Assembly (NCBI RefSeq): GCF_900109705.1
Contig: NZ_FOAI01000004.1
Span: forward strand, 124,001 to 188,000
DNA from: Roseivivax marinus
GTDB lineage: Bacteria; Pseudomonadota; Alphaproteobacteria; Rhodobacterales; Rhodobacteraceae
Reading direction: 5' to 3'
DNA: 64,000 nt
The notes beneath the pieces are model-generated. The model searched no databases. It was not told the origin of the DNA and was given only the letters and a program-made list of their open reading frames with translations. Both the position numbers and the translations under genes were made by a program. This document shows, one piece after another, positions 36,286 to 46,210 of the stretch. Position 1 is the stretch's first letter; each line of letters starts with the position of its first letter.

Positions 36286-37176
36286 ATGAGACGCTTCGCC
36301 CTGATCGCCGTTCCCTACCTGTGGCTGCTGGCGCTTTTCCTCGTGCCGTTCCTGATCGTCCTGAAGATCTCGCTGTCGGACATCACGCTGTCGATCCCGC
36401 CCTATTCGCCGAAGCTGGACCTCTCGGCCGGCTGGGCGGGATTCGTCGAGTTCATCCGCGCGCTCGACTTCGAGAACTACGTCTTCCTCACGCAGGACGA
36501 TCTGTACTGGAAGGCCTATCTCAGCTCGCTCTGGATCGCCTTCGTCTCGACGCTCATCACGCTGGCGGTGGGGTATCCCATCGCCTACGGCATGGCCCGC
36601 GCCGCGCCGGAATGGCGTCCGACGCTGCTGATGCTGGTGATCCTGCCGTTCTGGACCTCGTTCCTGATCCGCGTCTACGCGTGGATGGGCATCCTCGCCA
36701 ACGAGGGCCTGCTGAACCAGACGCTGCTGGCGCTCGGGATCATCGACAGCCCGCTGCAGATCCTCAACACCACGGCCGCCGTGCAGATCGGCATCGTCTA
36801 CACCTACCTGCCGTTCATGATCCTGCCGATCTACGCCACGCTGGAAAAGATGGACGAGTCGCTGCTCGAGGCCGCCGAGGATCTCGGATGTTCGCGCCTC
36901 TCGGCGTTCTGGCTGGTGACCTTCCCGCTGTCGCGCGGGGGCATCATCGCCGGCTGCTTTCTCGTGTTTATCCCCGCGATCGGCGAGTTCGTGATCCCGT
37001 CGCTTCTGGGCGGGTCGGACACGCTCATGATCGGCAAGGTGCTGTGGGAGGAGTTCTTCTCGAACCGCGACTGGCCGGTGGCATCCGCCGTGGCGATCAT
37101 CCTGCTGGCGATCCTCATCATCCCGATCGTGCTGTTCCAGCGCAACGAGCAGAAGGAACGGGAGGCCGGGACATGA
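36286..37176 (+). CDS. potH: Polyamine ABC transporter permease PotH
   Basis: Inner-membrane permease (296 residues) with about six helices. The EAA loop that contacts the ATPase is EAAEDLGCSRLSAFWLVTFPLS. CGGAGG-like SD precedes the start. Its stop overlaps the potI start by four bases (ATGA). Confidence 0.95.
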   Translation: MRRFALIAVPYLWLLALFLVPFLIVLKISLSDITLSIPPYSPKLDLSAGWAGFVEFIRALDFENYVFLTQDDLYWKAYLSSLWIAFVSTLITLAVGYPIAYGMARAAPEWRPTLLMLVILPFWTSFLIRVYAWMGILANEGLLNQTLLALGIIDSPLQILNTTAAVQIGIVYTYLPFMILPIYATLEKMDESLLEAAEDLGCSRLSAFWLVTFPLSRGGIIAGCFLVFIPAIGEFVIPSLLGGSDTLMIGKVLWEEFFSNRDWPVASAVAIILLAILIIPIVLFQRNEQKEREAGT

Positions 37177-37994
37177 GGCGCTTTTCGCTGTTCAACGCGA
37201 CCTCGCTGACCTTCGGCTTCGCGTTCCTCTACCTGCCGATGGTCATCCTGATCATCTACAGCTTCAACGCCTCGCAGCTGGTGACGGTGTGGGCAGGCTT
37301 CTCGACCCGGTGGTACGGCGAGCTTCTGCGCGACCAGGAGTTCCTGGACGCGGCCTGGGTCACGCTGCGTGTGGCCGTCTTCTCGTCCACCATCGCGACG
37401 GTTCTCGGCACGATGGCGGCGACGGTCATCGTGCGGGCCGGCCGGTTCAAGGGGCGGACGCTGTTCTCGGGCATGATCTATGCGCCGCTGGTGATGCCCG
37501 AGGTGATCACCGGTCTGTCGCTCTTGTTGCTGTTCATCGGCATCGGGCTGGACCGCGGCATCCTGACGGTGGTGCTGGCGCATACCACGTTCTCCATGTG
37601 CTACGTCTCGGTGGTGGTGTCGTCGCGGCTCGCCACCTTCGACACTGCGCTGGAGGAGGCCGCGCTCGATCTCGGCTGCTCGCCCTTCGAGGCGTTCCGG
37701 CTGGTGACCCTGCCGATCATCGCGCCGGCGGTGATCTCGGGCTGGCTGCTCGCGTTCACCCTGTCGCTCGATGATCTCGTGATCGCGTCGTTCACCACGG
37801 GTCCGTCTGCCACGACGCTGCCGATCAAGATCTTCTCGGCGGTGCGCCTCGGGGTCAGTCCGCAGATCAACGCGCTCTCGACCATCCTGATCGCCTTTGT
37901 CGCGGTGGGCGTCATCGCGGCGTCGCTCGCCACGAAACGCGCGGCGGTCCGCGCCGACAAGGACGCCCGCGCCGCCGAACGTGCTGCGGGCTGA
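37173..37994 (+). CDS. potI: Polyamine ABC transporter permease PotI
   Basis: Second permease (273 residues), last gene of the import operon. The EAA loop is EAALDLGCSPFEAFRLVTLPII, and SLDDLVIASFTTGPSATTLP is a conserved PotI/PotC segment. Six hydrophobic helices. The charged Arg/Lys/Ala tail after SLATKRAAVR is cytoplasmic. No terminator follows immediately. Confidence 0.95.
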   Translation: MRRFSLFNATSLTFGFAFLYLPMVILIIYSFNASQLVTVWAGFSTRWYGELLRDQEFLDAAWVTLRVAVFSSTIATVLGTMAATVIVRAGRFKGRTLFSGMIYAPLVMPEVITGLSLLLLFIGIGLDRGILTVVLAHTTFSMCYVSVVVSSRLATFDTALEEAALDLGCSPFEAFRLVTLPIIAPAVISGWLLAFTLSLDDLVIASFTTGPSATTLPIKIFSAVRLGVSPQINALSTILIAFVAVGVIAASLATKRAAVRADKDARAAERAAG

Positions 37995-38477
37995 GGCGAA
38001 CCGGTCGGCGCGTCGTATGACGGCGAGGCGCCGATCTGCGCCTTGCTGCAACGCGAGGCAAGCGGCGCTTTCTCGGACCGAGAGGTGCCCGGGTGTATGC
38101 GTTCGCTGCCGCCGGACACGCATGATGTAAGCAGCAGGATGGGCCCGGTCCCGCACGTGAGAAAGGCGCCTCCCGACATGTGGTGGCGGCGGCGGGTCAA
38201 GGTGCCGGGGTCGCCGTATGTCTGATCCACCGAACGGAGTCGAAGGGGACTTGAGAAGCCGCGGCGGTGGGCGCGAAGCAGACGTATGGTGCCGGTCTCT
38301 CTGGGGCCGGCACTTTTCGCCCCAGTGTTAGGCGTCGGCCCGTGTCGTGCTCCGTCTACCGCCGGGGACCGCCCCCGGCGAGATCACTGGCCCCGGGCAC
38401 AACGCCCGCCGCGCGTCGGGGCTGGAAACGCGCGCGCCGGTGGGGCAGTCTCCGGCGCGACGCGATCCGGAGGCTTG
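37995..38477. other. Large gap with an isolated terminator
   Basis: 483 bases between potI and the next gene with no supported protein. It contains an exact TCTCGG-A-CCGAGA palindrome at about 38071 and, at 38289-38317, a terminator far from any visible gene on this strand. A non-coding RNA ending there is possible; I could not define a promoter or a fold. Confidence 0.45.
38289..38317 (+). terminator. Rho-independent terminator in the potI downstream gap
   Basis: GTGCCGG (38289-38295) pairs with CCGGCAC (38307-38313), followed by TTTT. It lies 295 bases after potI, which is long for that operon's own terminator. Confidence 0.65.
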
Positions 38478-39221
38478 ATGACCGACATTTCCCACCTCGA
38501 CGGCCCCCGCGGCCGCCTCGCCTACGCCAAGACCGAGGGTGCCGGCCCCTGCATCGTCTTCCTGTCGGGCTACAAGTCCGACATGGAAGGCACCAAGGCC
38601 GTGCACCTCGAAGCCTGGGCCAAGGCGCAGGGACGCGCCTTCCTGCGGCTCGACTATTCCGGCCACGGCATCTCGGGCGGGGTGTTCGAGGAGGGCACGA
38701 TCGGCGCGTGGGCCGACGACGCCTTTCGCTTGATCGAGGCCGCGACGGACGGCCCGCTGGTGCTGGTGGGGTCGTCCATGGGCGGCTGGATCGGCCTGCT
38801 TCTGAGCCAGCGCCTCGGTGCGGAGAGGGTCGCGGGCTTCGTCGGTATCGCGGCGGCGCCCGACTTCACCGAGGACAGCTTCTGGGCGGGATTCTCGGAG
38901 GAGACCCGCACGACCATCATGGAGGAGGGGCAGGTCGAACTGCCCTCGGCCTTCGACGATCCCTACATCGTCACCCGCGCCCTGATCGAGGACGGGCGCG
39001 AGAATCTCGTGCTGCGCCGCCCGCTCAAGATGCCGTTCCCGGTGCGCCTGCTGCAGGGCACCGAAGACGAGGCGGTGGACGGCAGCGTACCGCTTCGCCT
39101 GCTCGATCACATCGAGGGCGATGACGTGCGCCTGACGCTGGTGAAGCACGCCGATCACCGCTTTTCTGCGCCGGACTGCCTCGCGCTGATCGAGGCGGCG
39201 GTCACGGAGGTGTGCGGATGA
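38478..39221 (+). CDS. Alpha/beta hydrolase (ABHD10-like)
   Basis: A 247-residue serine hydrolase. The nucleophile elbow is VGSSMGGW (Ser about 101), the oxyanion region FLSGYKSDMEGTK, acid in QGTEDEAVD and His in KHADHRFS. This matches the family of bacterial proteins similar to ABHD10/palmitoyl thioesterases. GGAGG precedes the start at 38478. Substrate unknown. The next hydrolase follows after 28 bases. Confidence 0.82.
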   Translation: MTDISHLDGPRGRLAYAKTEGAGPCIVFLSGYKSDMEGTKAVHLEAWAKAQGRAFLRLDYSGHGISGGVFEEGTIGAWADDAFRLIEAATDGPLVLVGSSMGGWIGLLLSQRLGAERVAGFVGIAAAPDFTEDSFWAGFSEETRTTIMEEGQVELPSAFDDPYIVTRALIEDGRENLVLRRPLKMPFPVRLLQGTEDEAVDGSVPLRLLDHIEGDDVRLTLVKHADHRFSAPDCLALIEAAVTEVCG

Positions 39222-39249
39222 GCGGGCCGGGCGGCTTGCTGGGGCGCAC

Positions 39250-40245
39250 GTGCGCCTGATCGCGCGTATCGCGGCTGCGCTGGGCCTCCTGGCGCTGGTG
39301 CTGGTCGTCGTCGCACTGGTTCTGCCGGACGAGCCCGACGACGTGGACGTCACGTTCGACCCCGCGCGGCTGGACGTGGGCGTGGATGCCTACCTGCGCG
39401 AGGCCGAGGCCCGGTTCGACGACATCGTGCCCGGAACCCGCAAGCGCGTGCGCTGGGCTGGCGAGACCGGAACGCCGACCGACTGGGCGGTGATCTACCT
39501 GCACGGTTTTTCGGCCTCGTCCGAGGAGATCCGGCCGGTGCCCGAGAACGTGGCCGACGCGCTGGGCGCCAACCTCTACTACACGCGGCTTTCGGGCCAC
39601 GGCCGGGACGCCGAGGCCATGGGCGAGTCGAGCCTCACCGACTGGATGCGCGACGTGGCCGAGGCTATGGCCATCGGCCGTGCCATCGGCGAGCGGGTGC
39701 TGATCCTGTCGACCTCGACCGGCGGTACGCTCGCGACCATCGCCGCCGCCGATCCCGAGATGTCCGAGGGCCTGGCCGGCATGGTGCTCCTGTCGCCGAA
39801 CTACCGCGTCGGCAATCCCGTGGCCCGGGTGCTGCGCTGGCCCGGGGTGCGCTGGTGGGGGCCGCTCATCGCGGGCGAACGGCGCGGCTTCACGCCCGCG
39901 AATGAACTGCACGCGAAGTTCTGGACCGAGGACTACCCCTTCGCCGCCGTCCTGCCGATGGCCGAAGCGGTCGGCGCCGCCGCCGAGGTCGATCACGCGG
40001 CGCTGCGGGTGCCGGCGCTTTTCATTTATGCGCCGACCGACAAGGTGGTGGACCCGTCCGCAACGCAAGCCGTCGCCGCCGACTGGGGCGGTCCAGTTAC
40101 GGTGGAGGCCGTGACGCCGGGCCCGGAGGCCGATCCGTCCAACCACGTGATCGCGGGGGACATCCTGTCGCCGTCTCTCACCGGCCCGGTCACCGAGCGA
40201 ATTCTCGGATGGATCGATACGCTGCCCGGGGCCGACGGCGGCTGA
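39250..40245 (+). CDS. Membrane-anchored alpha/beta hydrolase
   Basis: A 331-residue hydrolase with an N-terminal hydrophobic helix (RIAAALGLLALVLVVVALVLP), probably a signal anchor placing it in the periplasm. The nucleophile lies in LSTSTGGTLA, so the usual first Gly of GxSxG is Ser. YLHGFSASSEE is the oxyanion region; DKVVDPSATQ and DPSNHVIAGD should give acid and His. The start is GTG at 39250; the ATG at 39218 runs into a stop in its own frame. Operon partner of the preceding hydrolase. Substrate unknown. Confidence 0.78.
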   Translation: MRLIARIAAALGLLALVLVVVALVLPDEPDDVDVTFDPARLDVGVDAYLREAEARFDDIVPGTRKRVRWAGETGTPTDWAVIYLHGFSASSEEIRPVPENVADALGANLYYTRLSGHGRDAEAMGESSLTDWMRDVAEAMAIGRAIGERVLILSTSTGGTLATIAAADPEMSEGLAGMVLLSPNYRVGNPVARVLRWPGVRWWGPLIAGERRGFTPANELHAKFWTEDYPFAAVLPMAEAVGAAAEVDHAALRVPALFIYAPTDKVVDPSATQAVAADWGGPVTVEAVTPGPEADPSNHVIAGDILSPSLTGPVTERILGWIDTLPGADGG

Positions 40246-40592
40246 GGGGCTACCTTGGCGGCGCGCTTCGGGGCGTTCCCCATGCGCCGGGAAACGCCGA
40301 CCCATACGTCCAAGCCGACAGGGCCGGACCGACCAAACGCGTGTAGCCGATTTTCCGGCGTTCGATCGAGTTCCTGCGCTGACCCGTGCGAGCGCGGGGA
40401 GGCCGGTGCCGGCACTGGCAGCGGCTCCCGGCACTGGCCGTACCGGTGGTCAGGTGCACCGTAAGTTGTCCGTGCCGGCGGTATGCCGGACGCAGCGACC
40501 AGCTTCCCGGGTGTCCGCCTTGTTAACGTTAACCGCGGCTTAATCGAGCGGACCTAGCCTCGGGCCAGGCAGGCCGGCAGGCGGAGGTGCGC
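40246..40592. other. Gap upstream of the NTF2-like gene
   Basis: About 350 bases with no supported gene; the last 75 bases are AT-richer and contain the CtrA-like element described separately. Confidence 0.5.
40529..40543 (+). promoter_or_regulatory. CtrA-type box
   Basis: TTAA-CCGCGGC-TTAA is an exact match to the TTAA-N7-TTAA full site bound by the cell-cycle regulator CtrA in alphaproteobacteria. It overlaps a TTAACGTTAA palindrome (40523-40532) and lies 50-64 bases before the NTF2-like gene. Confidence 0.5.
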
Positions 40593-41552
40593 GTGAAGGA
40601 TAATCTCGATCAGGTGGAGGCCGACGACACCCTCCTTCCGGACACTGTCGAGGCGATCTGGCGTGACGCCGATTTCGGCGCCCCGGTGGAGACGGCGCTG
40701 CATCGCAATGTCGTTCTGCGTGCGCCCGAGGGTATCCGGCAGGGGCGCGTCGCGGTGGCGACGGACGCGCTTGCGCCTCTGTCGGCGTTGGGCGGCCAGA
40801 CGTGGTTCCGCGAGGATTCGATGAGCCTGCGCGCACGCGGTGGCGTCCGCGTCTCGGCCGCGCGCCATGTCATCGAGGCGCGCCACGACGGAGCGGGCCT
40901 CTACGGGCCTGCGACCGGGCGACGTCTGCGGACCCGCGTTCTCTGGACGGCGGCGTCCAAGGACGGGCGGCTCACCGAGATCTGGCGGGTCACCGACCGC
41001 GCCGCGATCTTCGCGGCGCTGGGTCTGGACCCCGAGCGCTGGGCAGCGGACATGCTGGCGCATCGCGACGCCGAGGCCGAGCCGCTGATGCCCGTCCTCG
41101 ACGAGCCGGCGATGTTCTCCGATCCCGGCGATCGCGACGGCTGGGGGGCCGTCTGGTCCGACCTGATCGAGCGCGCGATGGAAGGGGCGTTCGGACTGAT
41201 CGACGACCAGTACGACCCCGCGGCGGACCTCGCGCTGCCGGGGACGGCGGCGCAGGGCGCCCGCGCCGCGCGGTCGTTCTGGCTGGGTCTGCGCGGGGCG
41301 TTCCCCTCGGCGCGATTCGAGATCGCCCACCGCATGGGGGTGGAGGCCGCGCTCATGCCGCCACGGGCGGCGCTGCGCTGGAGCCTCACCGGCCGCCACG
41401 ATGGCTGGGGTGCCTTCGGCGCGCCGACCGGGGCGGAGGTTCACCTGACGGGATTGAGCCAGGCCGAGTTCGGGCCGCAGGGCGTGCGCCGGGAATGGAC
41501 GCTCTACGATCCGGGCGCGGTGTGGATGCAGATCCTGCTTGGCCGGGGGTGA
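40593..41552 (+). CDS. Tandem NTF2/SnoaL-like protein
   Basis: A 319-residue protein that looks like two NTF2-like (SnoaL) domains: about 20-160 (LHRNVVLRAPEG...ITEIWRVTDRAA) and about 175-315 (DRDGWGAVWSDLIERAMEG...RREWTLYDPGAVWMQIL). The WxxTD/EWTLYD strands ending each half suggest a duplication. No catalytic motif can be assigned. GGAGG at 40583-40587 fits GTG 40593 better than GTG 40587. It lies between a CtrA-type box and ftsW. Confidence 0.65.
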   Translation: MKDNLDQVEADDTLLPDTVEAIWRDADFGAPVETALHRNVVLRAPEGIRQGRVAVATDALAPLSALGGQTWFREDSMSLRARGGVRVSAARHVIEARHDGAGLYGPATGRRLRTRVLWTAASKDGRLTEIWRVTDRAAIFAALGLDPERWAADMLAHRDAEAEPLMPVLDEPAMFSDPGDRDGWGAVWSDLIERAMEGAFGLIDDQYDPAADLALPGTAAQGARAARSFWLGLRGAFPSARFEIAHRMGVEAALMPPRAALRWSLTGRHDGWGAFGAPTGAEVHLTGLSQAEFGPQGVRREWTLYDPGAVWMQILLGRG

Positions 41553-41887
41553 CGCGGTCCGGGAAGGGCGCGGCGCGGCCGAGACGACCGGGGGCGCTGC
41601 CCCCGGACCCCCGGAGTATTGCGGACGAGAAGAAGCCGGGGCCCGTGCCCCGACGGACCGCGATGTCCGGTCGGGCCGAGGCGGCTGGCCGCGCGGCCGT
41701 GCCGTGGCGCGCGTGTCGCGGCAGGCGGGCGGAGCGGCAGGGGCGGAAAACGCAACCGAAAACCTCGGCGGGCGGCATTCGCGCTGGCCTGGGCGCGACA
41801 TTTCCGCTACGCTTGCACGATCAGACCCGGACAACCGGGCGACGCAGGCATTTACATTCAGATCGAGCGGATCGAGGCGGGACTCCC
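41553..41887. other. Gap upstream of ftsW
   Basis: 335 bases holding repeat copy B near its left end and otherwise no supported gene. The right half (TTGCACGATCAGACCC near 41810, TTTACATTCAG near 41850) probably holds the promoter of the division cluster, but I could not fix its hexamers. Confidence 0.5.
41588..41636 (+). repeat. GC-rich intergenic palindrome, copy B
   Basis: CCGGGGGC-GCT-GCCCCCGG hairpin followed by ACCCCCGGAGTATTGCGGACGAGAAGAAG. Shares palindrome and tail with copy A at 29041-29090 and lies in sense orientation after the NTF2-like gene. Confidence 0.75.
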
Positions 41888-43054
41888 ATGACGGAGATGG
41901 TGTATGGCACGGCCCCCGTGCAGGGCGGCGAACCCGTTCTGCCGAAATGGTGGCGGACGGTCGATACGTGGACTTTGAGCTTCATCCTGATCCTGTTCGG
42001 GATCGGGATCCTGCTGGGCCTCGCGGCGTCGCCGCCGCTGGCCGAGCGCAACGGGCTGGACCCGTTCCATTATGTCGGACGACAGGCGTTCTTTGGCGGA
42101 CTGGCCCTCGTGGCGATGTTCCTCACCTCGCTGATGTCCCCGGTGATGGTGCGACGGCTTGCGGTGATCGGGTTTCTCGGCGCCTTCGTCGCGCTGGCGC
42201 TGCTGCCGGTCCTCGGGACCGATTTCGGCAAGGGCGCGGTGCGCTGGTACAGCCTGGGCTTCGCCTCGGTGCAGCCCTCGGAGTTCCTCAAGCCCGCATT
42301 CATGATCGTCGCGGCCTGGATGATGGCCGCGAGCCAGGAGGTCGGCGGCCCGCCGGGCAAGCTGTGGTCCTTCGCGCTGGCGGTGGCGATCGTGCTGATG
42401 CTGGCGATGCAGCCGGACTTCGGACAGGCCTGTCTCGTTCTCTTCGGCTGGGGCGTGATGTATTTCGTGGCCGGCGCGCCGATGCTGCTGCTGATCGGCA
42501 TGGCGGGCGCGGTGATCTTCGCTGGCACCATCGCCTACGAGAATTCGGAGCACTTCGCGCGCCGCATCGACGGTTTCCTCAGTCCCGAGGTCGATCCCAA
42601 CACCCAGCTGGGCTACGCGACCAACGCCATCCAGGAGGGCGGTTTCTTCGGCGTCGGCGTTGGCGAGGGGCAGGTGAAATGGTCGCTGCCGGACGCGCAT
42701 ACCGACTTCATCATCGCGGTGGCGGCCGAGGAATACGGCCTCGTGCTGGTGATCTGCATCATCGTGCTCTACGCGGCGATCGTCCTGAGGTCGCTTCAGC
42801 GGCTGACGCGCGAGCGTGACCCGTTCATCCGCCTCGCCGGCACCGGCCTCGCCTGCATGTTCGGCGTGCAGGCGATGATCAACATGGGCGTCGCTGTGCG
42901 GCTGCTGCCGGCCAAGGGCATGACGCTGCCCTTCGTGAGTTACGGCGGCTCGTCCCTGATCGCGGGCGGCATCGCCGTGGGTATGCTCCTGGCCTTTACA
43001 CGCAGCCGTCCTCAGGGCGAGATAGGCGACATCCTGCGGGGGCGCTTCCGCTAG
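41888..43054 (+). CDS. ftsW: Septal lipid II polymerase FtsW
   Basis: SEDS-family membrane protein (388 residues) that polymerises lipid II at the division site with FtsI. About ten helices. Conserved elements: [27 protein letters not shown] in part, [10 protein letters not shown] with the catalytic-type Asp loop, [32 protein letters not shown], and [19 protein letters not shown] near the end. The start at 41888 is the first ATG before the TM region. First gene of the cluster segment present here; murG follows after 64 bases. Confidence 0.94.
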   Translation: MTEMVYGTAPVQGGEPVLPKWWRTVDTWTLSFILILFGIGILLGLAASPPLAERNGLDPFHYVGRQAFFGGLALVAMFLTSLMSPVMVRRLAVIGFLGAFVALALLPVLGTDFGKGAVRWYSLGFASVQPSEFLKPAFMIVAAWMMAASQEVGGPPGKLWSFALAVAIVLMLAMQPDFGQACLVLFGWGVMYFVAGAPMLLLIGMAGAVIFAGTIAYENSEHFARRIDGFLSPEVDPNTQLGYATNAIQEGGFFGVGVGEGQVKWSLPDAHTDFIIAVAAEEYGLVLVICIIVLYAAIVLRSLQRLTRERDPFIRLAGTGLACMFGVQAMINMGVAVRLLPAKGMTLPFVSYGGSSLIAGGIAVGMLLAFTRSRPQGEIGDILRGRFR

Positions 43055-43118
43055 GGTTGCACGCGACGCGGCGCGGGCCGGGAGCCCGCCAAGACCGAGA
43101 AGGGGGCCCGAGCCGATC

Positions 43119-44231
43119 ATGGCCGAAGCCGACCGACAGAACCTGATCGTGATGGCCGCGGGCGGCACCGGGGGGCACATGTTCCCCGCGCAGGCCCTCG
43201 CCGAGGCGCTGCTGGCGCGCGGCTGGCGGGTCAAGCTGTCGACCGACGCGCGCGGGGCGCGTTACACCGGCGGGTTCCCCGAGGGAGTGGAAATCGAGGA
43301 GGTCGCCTCGGCCACATTCGCGCGCGGCGGGCCGCTGGCCAAGGCGGCGGTGCCGTTCCGGATCGGCTCGGGCGTCCTGTCAGCGGCGGCGCGGATGCGG
43401 CGCGACAGGCCGGCGGCGGTGGTGGGCTTCGGCGGCTACCCCTCGATCCCGGCGCTGGGCGCTGCGTGGATGCTGGGCCTGCCGCGGATGATCCACGAGC
43501 AGAACGGCATCCTCGGACGGGTGAACGAGTTGTTCTCGAAGCGCGTGGATGTCGTGGCTTGCGGCACCTGGCCCACGAAGCTGCCGGAGGGCGTCGAGGG
43601 CGTGCCGGTGGGCAACCCGGTGCGCGCGGCGGTGCGCGAGCGGGCGGGCGCGGGCTACATCGTGCCAGGGGACTACCCGATGTCGATCCTCGTGATCGGC
43701 GGAAGCCAGGGCGCGCGCATCCTGTCGGACGTCGTCCCGCCCGCCATTGCCGCGCTGCCCATGGACATGCTGCGCCACCTCCGCGTGAGCCACCAGGCCC
43801 GCGACGAGGACGGCGCGCGGGTGGCGGAGTTCTACGCCCAGAACGGCATCGACGCCGACGTGCAGCCATTCTTCCCGGACATTCCGGCGCGGATGAGCGA
43901 GGCGCAGCTGGTGATCTCGCGCTCTGGCGCGTCGTCGGTGGCGGACCTGTCGGTGATCGGGCGGCCGGCCATCCTCGTGCCGTTCGCGGCGGCCGCGGGC
44001 GATCACCAGACGGCCAATGCGCGCCAGCTGACCGAGGCCGGCGCGGCCATCCGGATGCCCGAATCAAAACTTACCGTCGAGGCCATGGCCGAGGCGATCC
44101 GCGCTGTCCTGGACGACCCGGACGGCGCGCTTCAGATGCATCGCGCGGCCCTGTCGGTCGCGCGCCCCGACGCGGCGGAGGACCTCGCCGCGCTGGTCGA
44201 GGACCTGGCAGAAAGGAAAGAGACGCGATGA
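43119..44231 (+). CDS. murG: Lipid II-forming GlcNAc transferase MurG
   Basis: Peripheral membrane glycosyltransferase (370 residues) converting lipid I to lipid [21 protein letters not shown] is the first glycine-rich loop, [11 protein letters not shown] the second, [13 protein letters not shown] follows, and [13 protein letters not shown] opens the UDP-GlcNAc-binding half; [25 protein letters not shown] completes it. AGGGGG precedes the start. Stop overlaps the murC start. Confidence 0.96.
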   Translation: MAEADRQNLIVMAAGGTGGHMFPAQALAEALLARGWRVKLSTDARGARYTGGFPEGVEIEEVASATFARGGPLAKAAVPFRIGSGVLSAAARMRRDRPAAVVGFGGYPSIPALGAAWMLGLPRMIHEQNGILGRVNELFSKRVDVVACGTWPTKLPEGVEGVPVGNPVRAAVRERAGAGYIVPGDYPMSILVIGGSQGARILSDVVPPAIAALPMDMLRHLRVSHQARDEDGARVAEFYAQNGIDADVQPFFPDIPARMSEAQLVISRSGASSVADLSVIGRPAILVPFAAAAGDHQTANARQLTEAGAAIRMPESKLTVEAMAEAIRAVLDDPDGALQMHRAALSVARPDAAEDLAALVEDLAERKETR

Positions 44232-45631
44232 ACGCGGCGACCAAGCTTCCCACCGACGTGGGGCCGATCCACTTCGTCGGCATCGGCGGTATCGGCATGT
44301 CCGGCATTGCCGAGGTGCTGCTGAACCTGGGCTACACGGTGCAGGGCTCCGACCTGAAGGCCTCGAAGCTGACCGAACGGCTGGAGGGCCTGGGCGCGCG
44401 CATCTTCGTCGGCCAGTCGGCGGACAACCTCGCCGATGCCGAGGTCGTGGTGATCTCGTCCGCGATCAAGCCGGGCAACGCCGAGCTGGATGCCGCGCGG
44501 GCGCGTGGCCTGCCGGTGGTGCGCCGCGCCGAGATGCTGGCCGAACTGATGCGGCTGAAGTCCAACATCGCGGTGGCCGGGACCCACGGCAAGACCACCA
44601 CGACGACGATGGTGGCGACCCTTCTGGTCGCGGGCGACTACGATCCGACCGTGGTCAACGGCGGCATCATCCATGCCTACGGCTCGAACGCCCGGATGGG
44701 GCAGGGCGAGTGGATGGTCGTGGAGGCCGACGAGAGCGACGGCACCTTCAACCGGCTGCCGGCGACCGTGGCCATCGTGACCAACATCGATCCCGAACAC
44801 CTCGATCACTGGGGCGATTTCGACACGCTGCGGCAGGGCTTTCTCGACTTCGTGTCGAACATCCCGTTCTACGGCCTCGCCGTGTGCTGCACCGACCACG
44901 AGGAGGTGCAGCGGCTGGTCGGCAAGATCACCGACCGCAAGGTGCGGACCTACGGGTTCAACACCCAGGCGGACGTGCGCGCGGTGAACCTGCGCTACGA
45001 GATGGGCATCGCGCATTTCGACATCGCGCTGCAGGCCGAGGACGCGATGATCGAGGGCTGCACCCTGCCGATGCCGGGCGACCACAACGTGTCGAACGCG
45101 CTGTCGGCGGTGGCCGTGGCGCGGCATCTGGGCATGAAGCGGGCCGAGATCCGCGAGGCGCTGGCCAAGTTCGGCGGCGTGAACCGCCGCTTCACCCGCG
45201 TGGGCGAGATCGACGGCGTCGCGATCATCGACGATTACGGGCACCATCCGGTCGAGATCGCCGCGGTGCTGAAAGCCGCGCGGCAGGCCTGCGAGGGCCG
45301 GGTCATCGCGGTTCACCAGCCGCACCGCTACAGCCGTCTGCATTCCCTCTTCGACGATTTCTGCGCCTGCTTCAACGAGGCCGACGTGGTCGCGATCGCG
45401 GATGTCTACTCGGCGGGCGAGGACCCGATCGAGGGCGCGACCCGCGACGATCTCGTGGCCGGACTGATCCGCCACGGTCACCGCCACGCGCGCGGCATTC
45501 GCGACGAGGACGACCTCGAGCGGCTCGTGCGCGAACAGACTCAGCCGGGCGACATGGTCGTCTGCCTCGGGGCAGGCACGATCAGCGCCTGGGCCCACGG
45601 GCTGACTGCGCGGCTGGAGGCGGCCGCGTGA
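44228..45631 (+). CDS. murC: UDP-MurNAc-L-alanine ligase
   Basis: Cytoplasmic ligase (467 residues) adding L-Ala to UDP-MurNAc. The N-terminal domain has [17 protein letters not shown], the ATP site is [17 protein letters not shown], and [10 protein letters not shown] and [11 protein letters not shown] give the central domain. [16 protein letters not shown] marks the C-terminal Mur domain. Start overlaps murG by four bases; the stop overlaps a GTG-started small gene. Confidence 0.97.
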   Translation: MNAATKLPTDVGPIHFVGIGGIGMSGIAEVLLNLGYTVQGSDLKASKLTERLEGLGARIFVGQSADNLADAEVVVISSAIKPGNAELDAARARGLPVVRRAEMLAELMRLKSNIAVAGTHGKTTTTTMVATLLVAGDYDPTVVNGGIIHAYGSNARMGQGEWMVVEADESDGTFNRLPATVAIVTNIDPEHLDHWGDFDTLRQGFLDFVSNIPFYGLAVCCTDHEEVQRLVGKITDRKVRTYGFNTQADVRAVNLRYEMGIAHFDIALQAEDAMIEGCTLPMPGDHNVSNALSAVAVARHLGMKRAEIREALAKFGGVNRRFTRVGEIDGVAIIDDYGHHPVEIAAVLKAARQACEGRVIAVHQPHRYSRLHSLFDDFCACFNEADVVAIADVYSAGEDPIEGATRDDLVAGLIRHGHRHARGIRDEDDLERLVREQTQPGDMVVCLGAGTISAWAHGLTARLEAAA

Positions 45632-45885
45632 GCGCGGCGCTCGTCGCGGCTTGCTTCTGGGTGCTCGGCGCCTGCCTCACGGCGTGCCTGCCGATGCGCC
45701 GCCAATATGTGCCGGGGGTGACGCTGCTGCTGATCCTTCCGGTGCTTCTGGTCTGGATCGGCCGGACCCACGGCGTCGTCTGGACGCTGATTGCCATTGC
45801 CGGGGCGGCATCGCTGTTTCGCCGGCCTCTCGTTCACCTTGTCGGCCGGGCCCTTGGCCGACCCGTCGTGGAGGACCCCTCATGA
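45628..45885 (+). CDS. DUF2484 small membrane protein, first copy
   Basis: An 85-residue protein with two to three hydrophobic segments ([33 protein letters not shown]) and a basic C-terminus. Resembles the DUF2484 family of small inner-membrane proteins found next to murB in Rhodobacterales. GTG start overlapping the murC stop by four bases, and its own stop overlaps the next start, so it is translated in a coupled chain. Function unknown. Confidence 0.78.
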   Translation: MSAALVAACFWVLGACLTACLPMRRQYVPGVTLLLILPVLLVWIGRTHGVVWTLIAIAGAASLFRRPLVHLVGRALGRPVVEDPS

Positions 45886-46136
45886 CCCTCTCTCTCGTGC
45901 TCGCCCTCGTGTGGGCGCTGGCCGCCAACGTGCTGGCCATGCTGCCCTCGCGGGACAATCACTGGACGCGCGCCTACATCCTGATCGCGCTCGGCATCCC
46001 GCTGCTGGGATACCTGACGCTCGAGAACGGCCCCTGGGTCGGACTCCTGGCGCTCGCCGCGGGCATGAGCGTGCTGCGCTGGCCCGTGCGCTACCTGATG
46101 CGCTGGGGGCGCCGCCAGTTCGACGTCAACGCCTGA
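45882..46136 (+). CDS. DUF2484 small membrane protein, second copy
   Basis: An 84-residue protein with an N-terminal helix ([21 protein letters not shown]), a second near [13 protein letters not shown], a third, and a basic tail ending [11 protein letters not shown]. Same family and topology as the gene just before it; the pair looks like a tandem duplication that has diverged. ATG overlaps the upstream stop by four bases. Function unknown; 74 bases before murB. Confidence 0.8.
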   Translation: MTLSLVLALVWALAANVLAMLPSRDNHWTRAYILIALGIPLLGYLTLENGPWVGLLALAAGMSVLRWPVRYLMRWGRRQFDVNA

Positions 46137-46210
46137 ACGCGCCGATCGCCGACCTGCGCCGGGCCCGGCCGGGGCTTTACGGCCGGGGAGAATGCGGGCA
46201 GGAGGCCAGC

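Noticed and set aside
39218-39249. ATG at 39218 as start of the second alpha/beta hydrolase
   Set aside because: Its frame meets a stop codon within 14 codons and is not the frame of the hydrolase; GTG 39250 is used.
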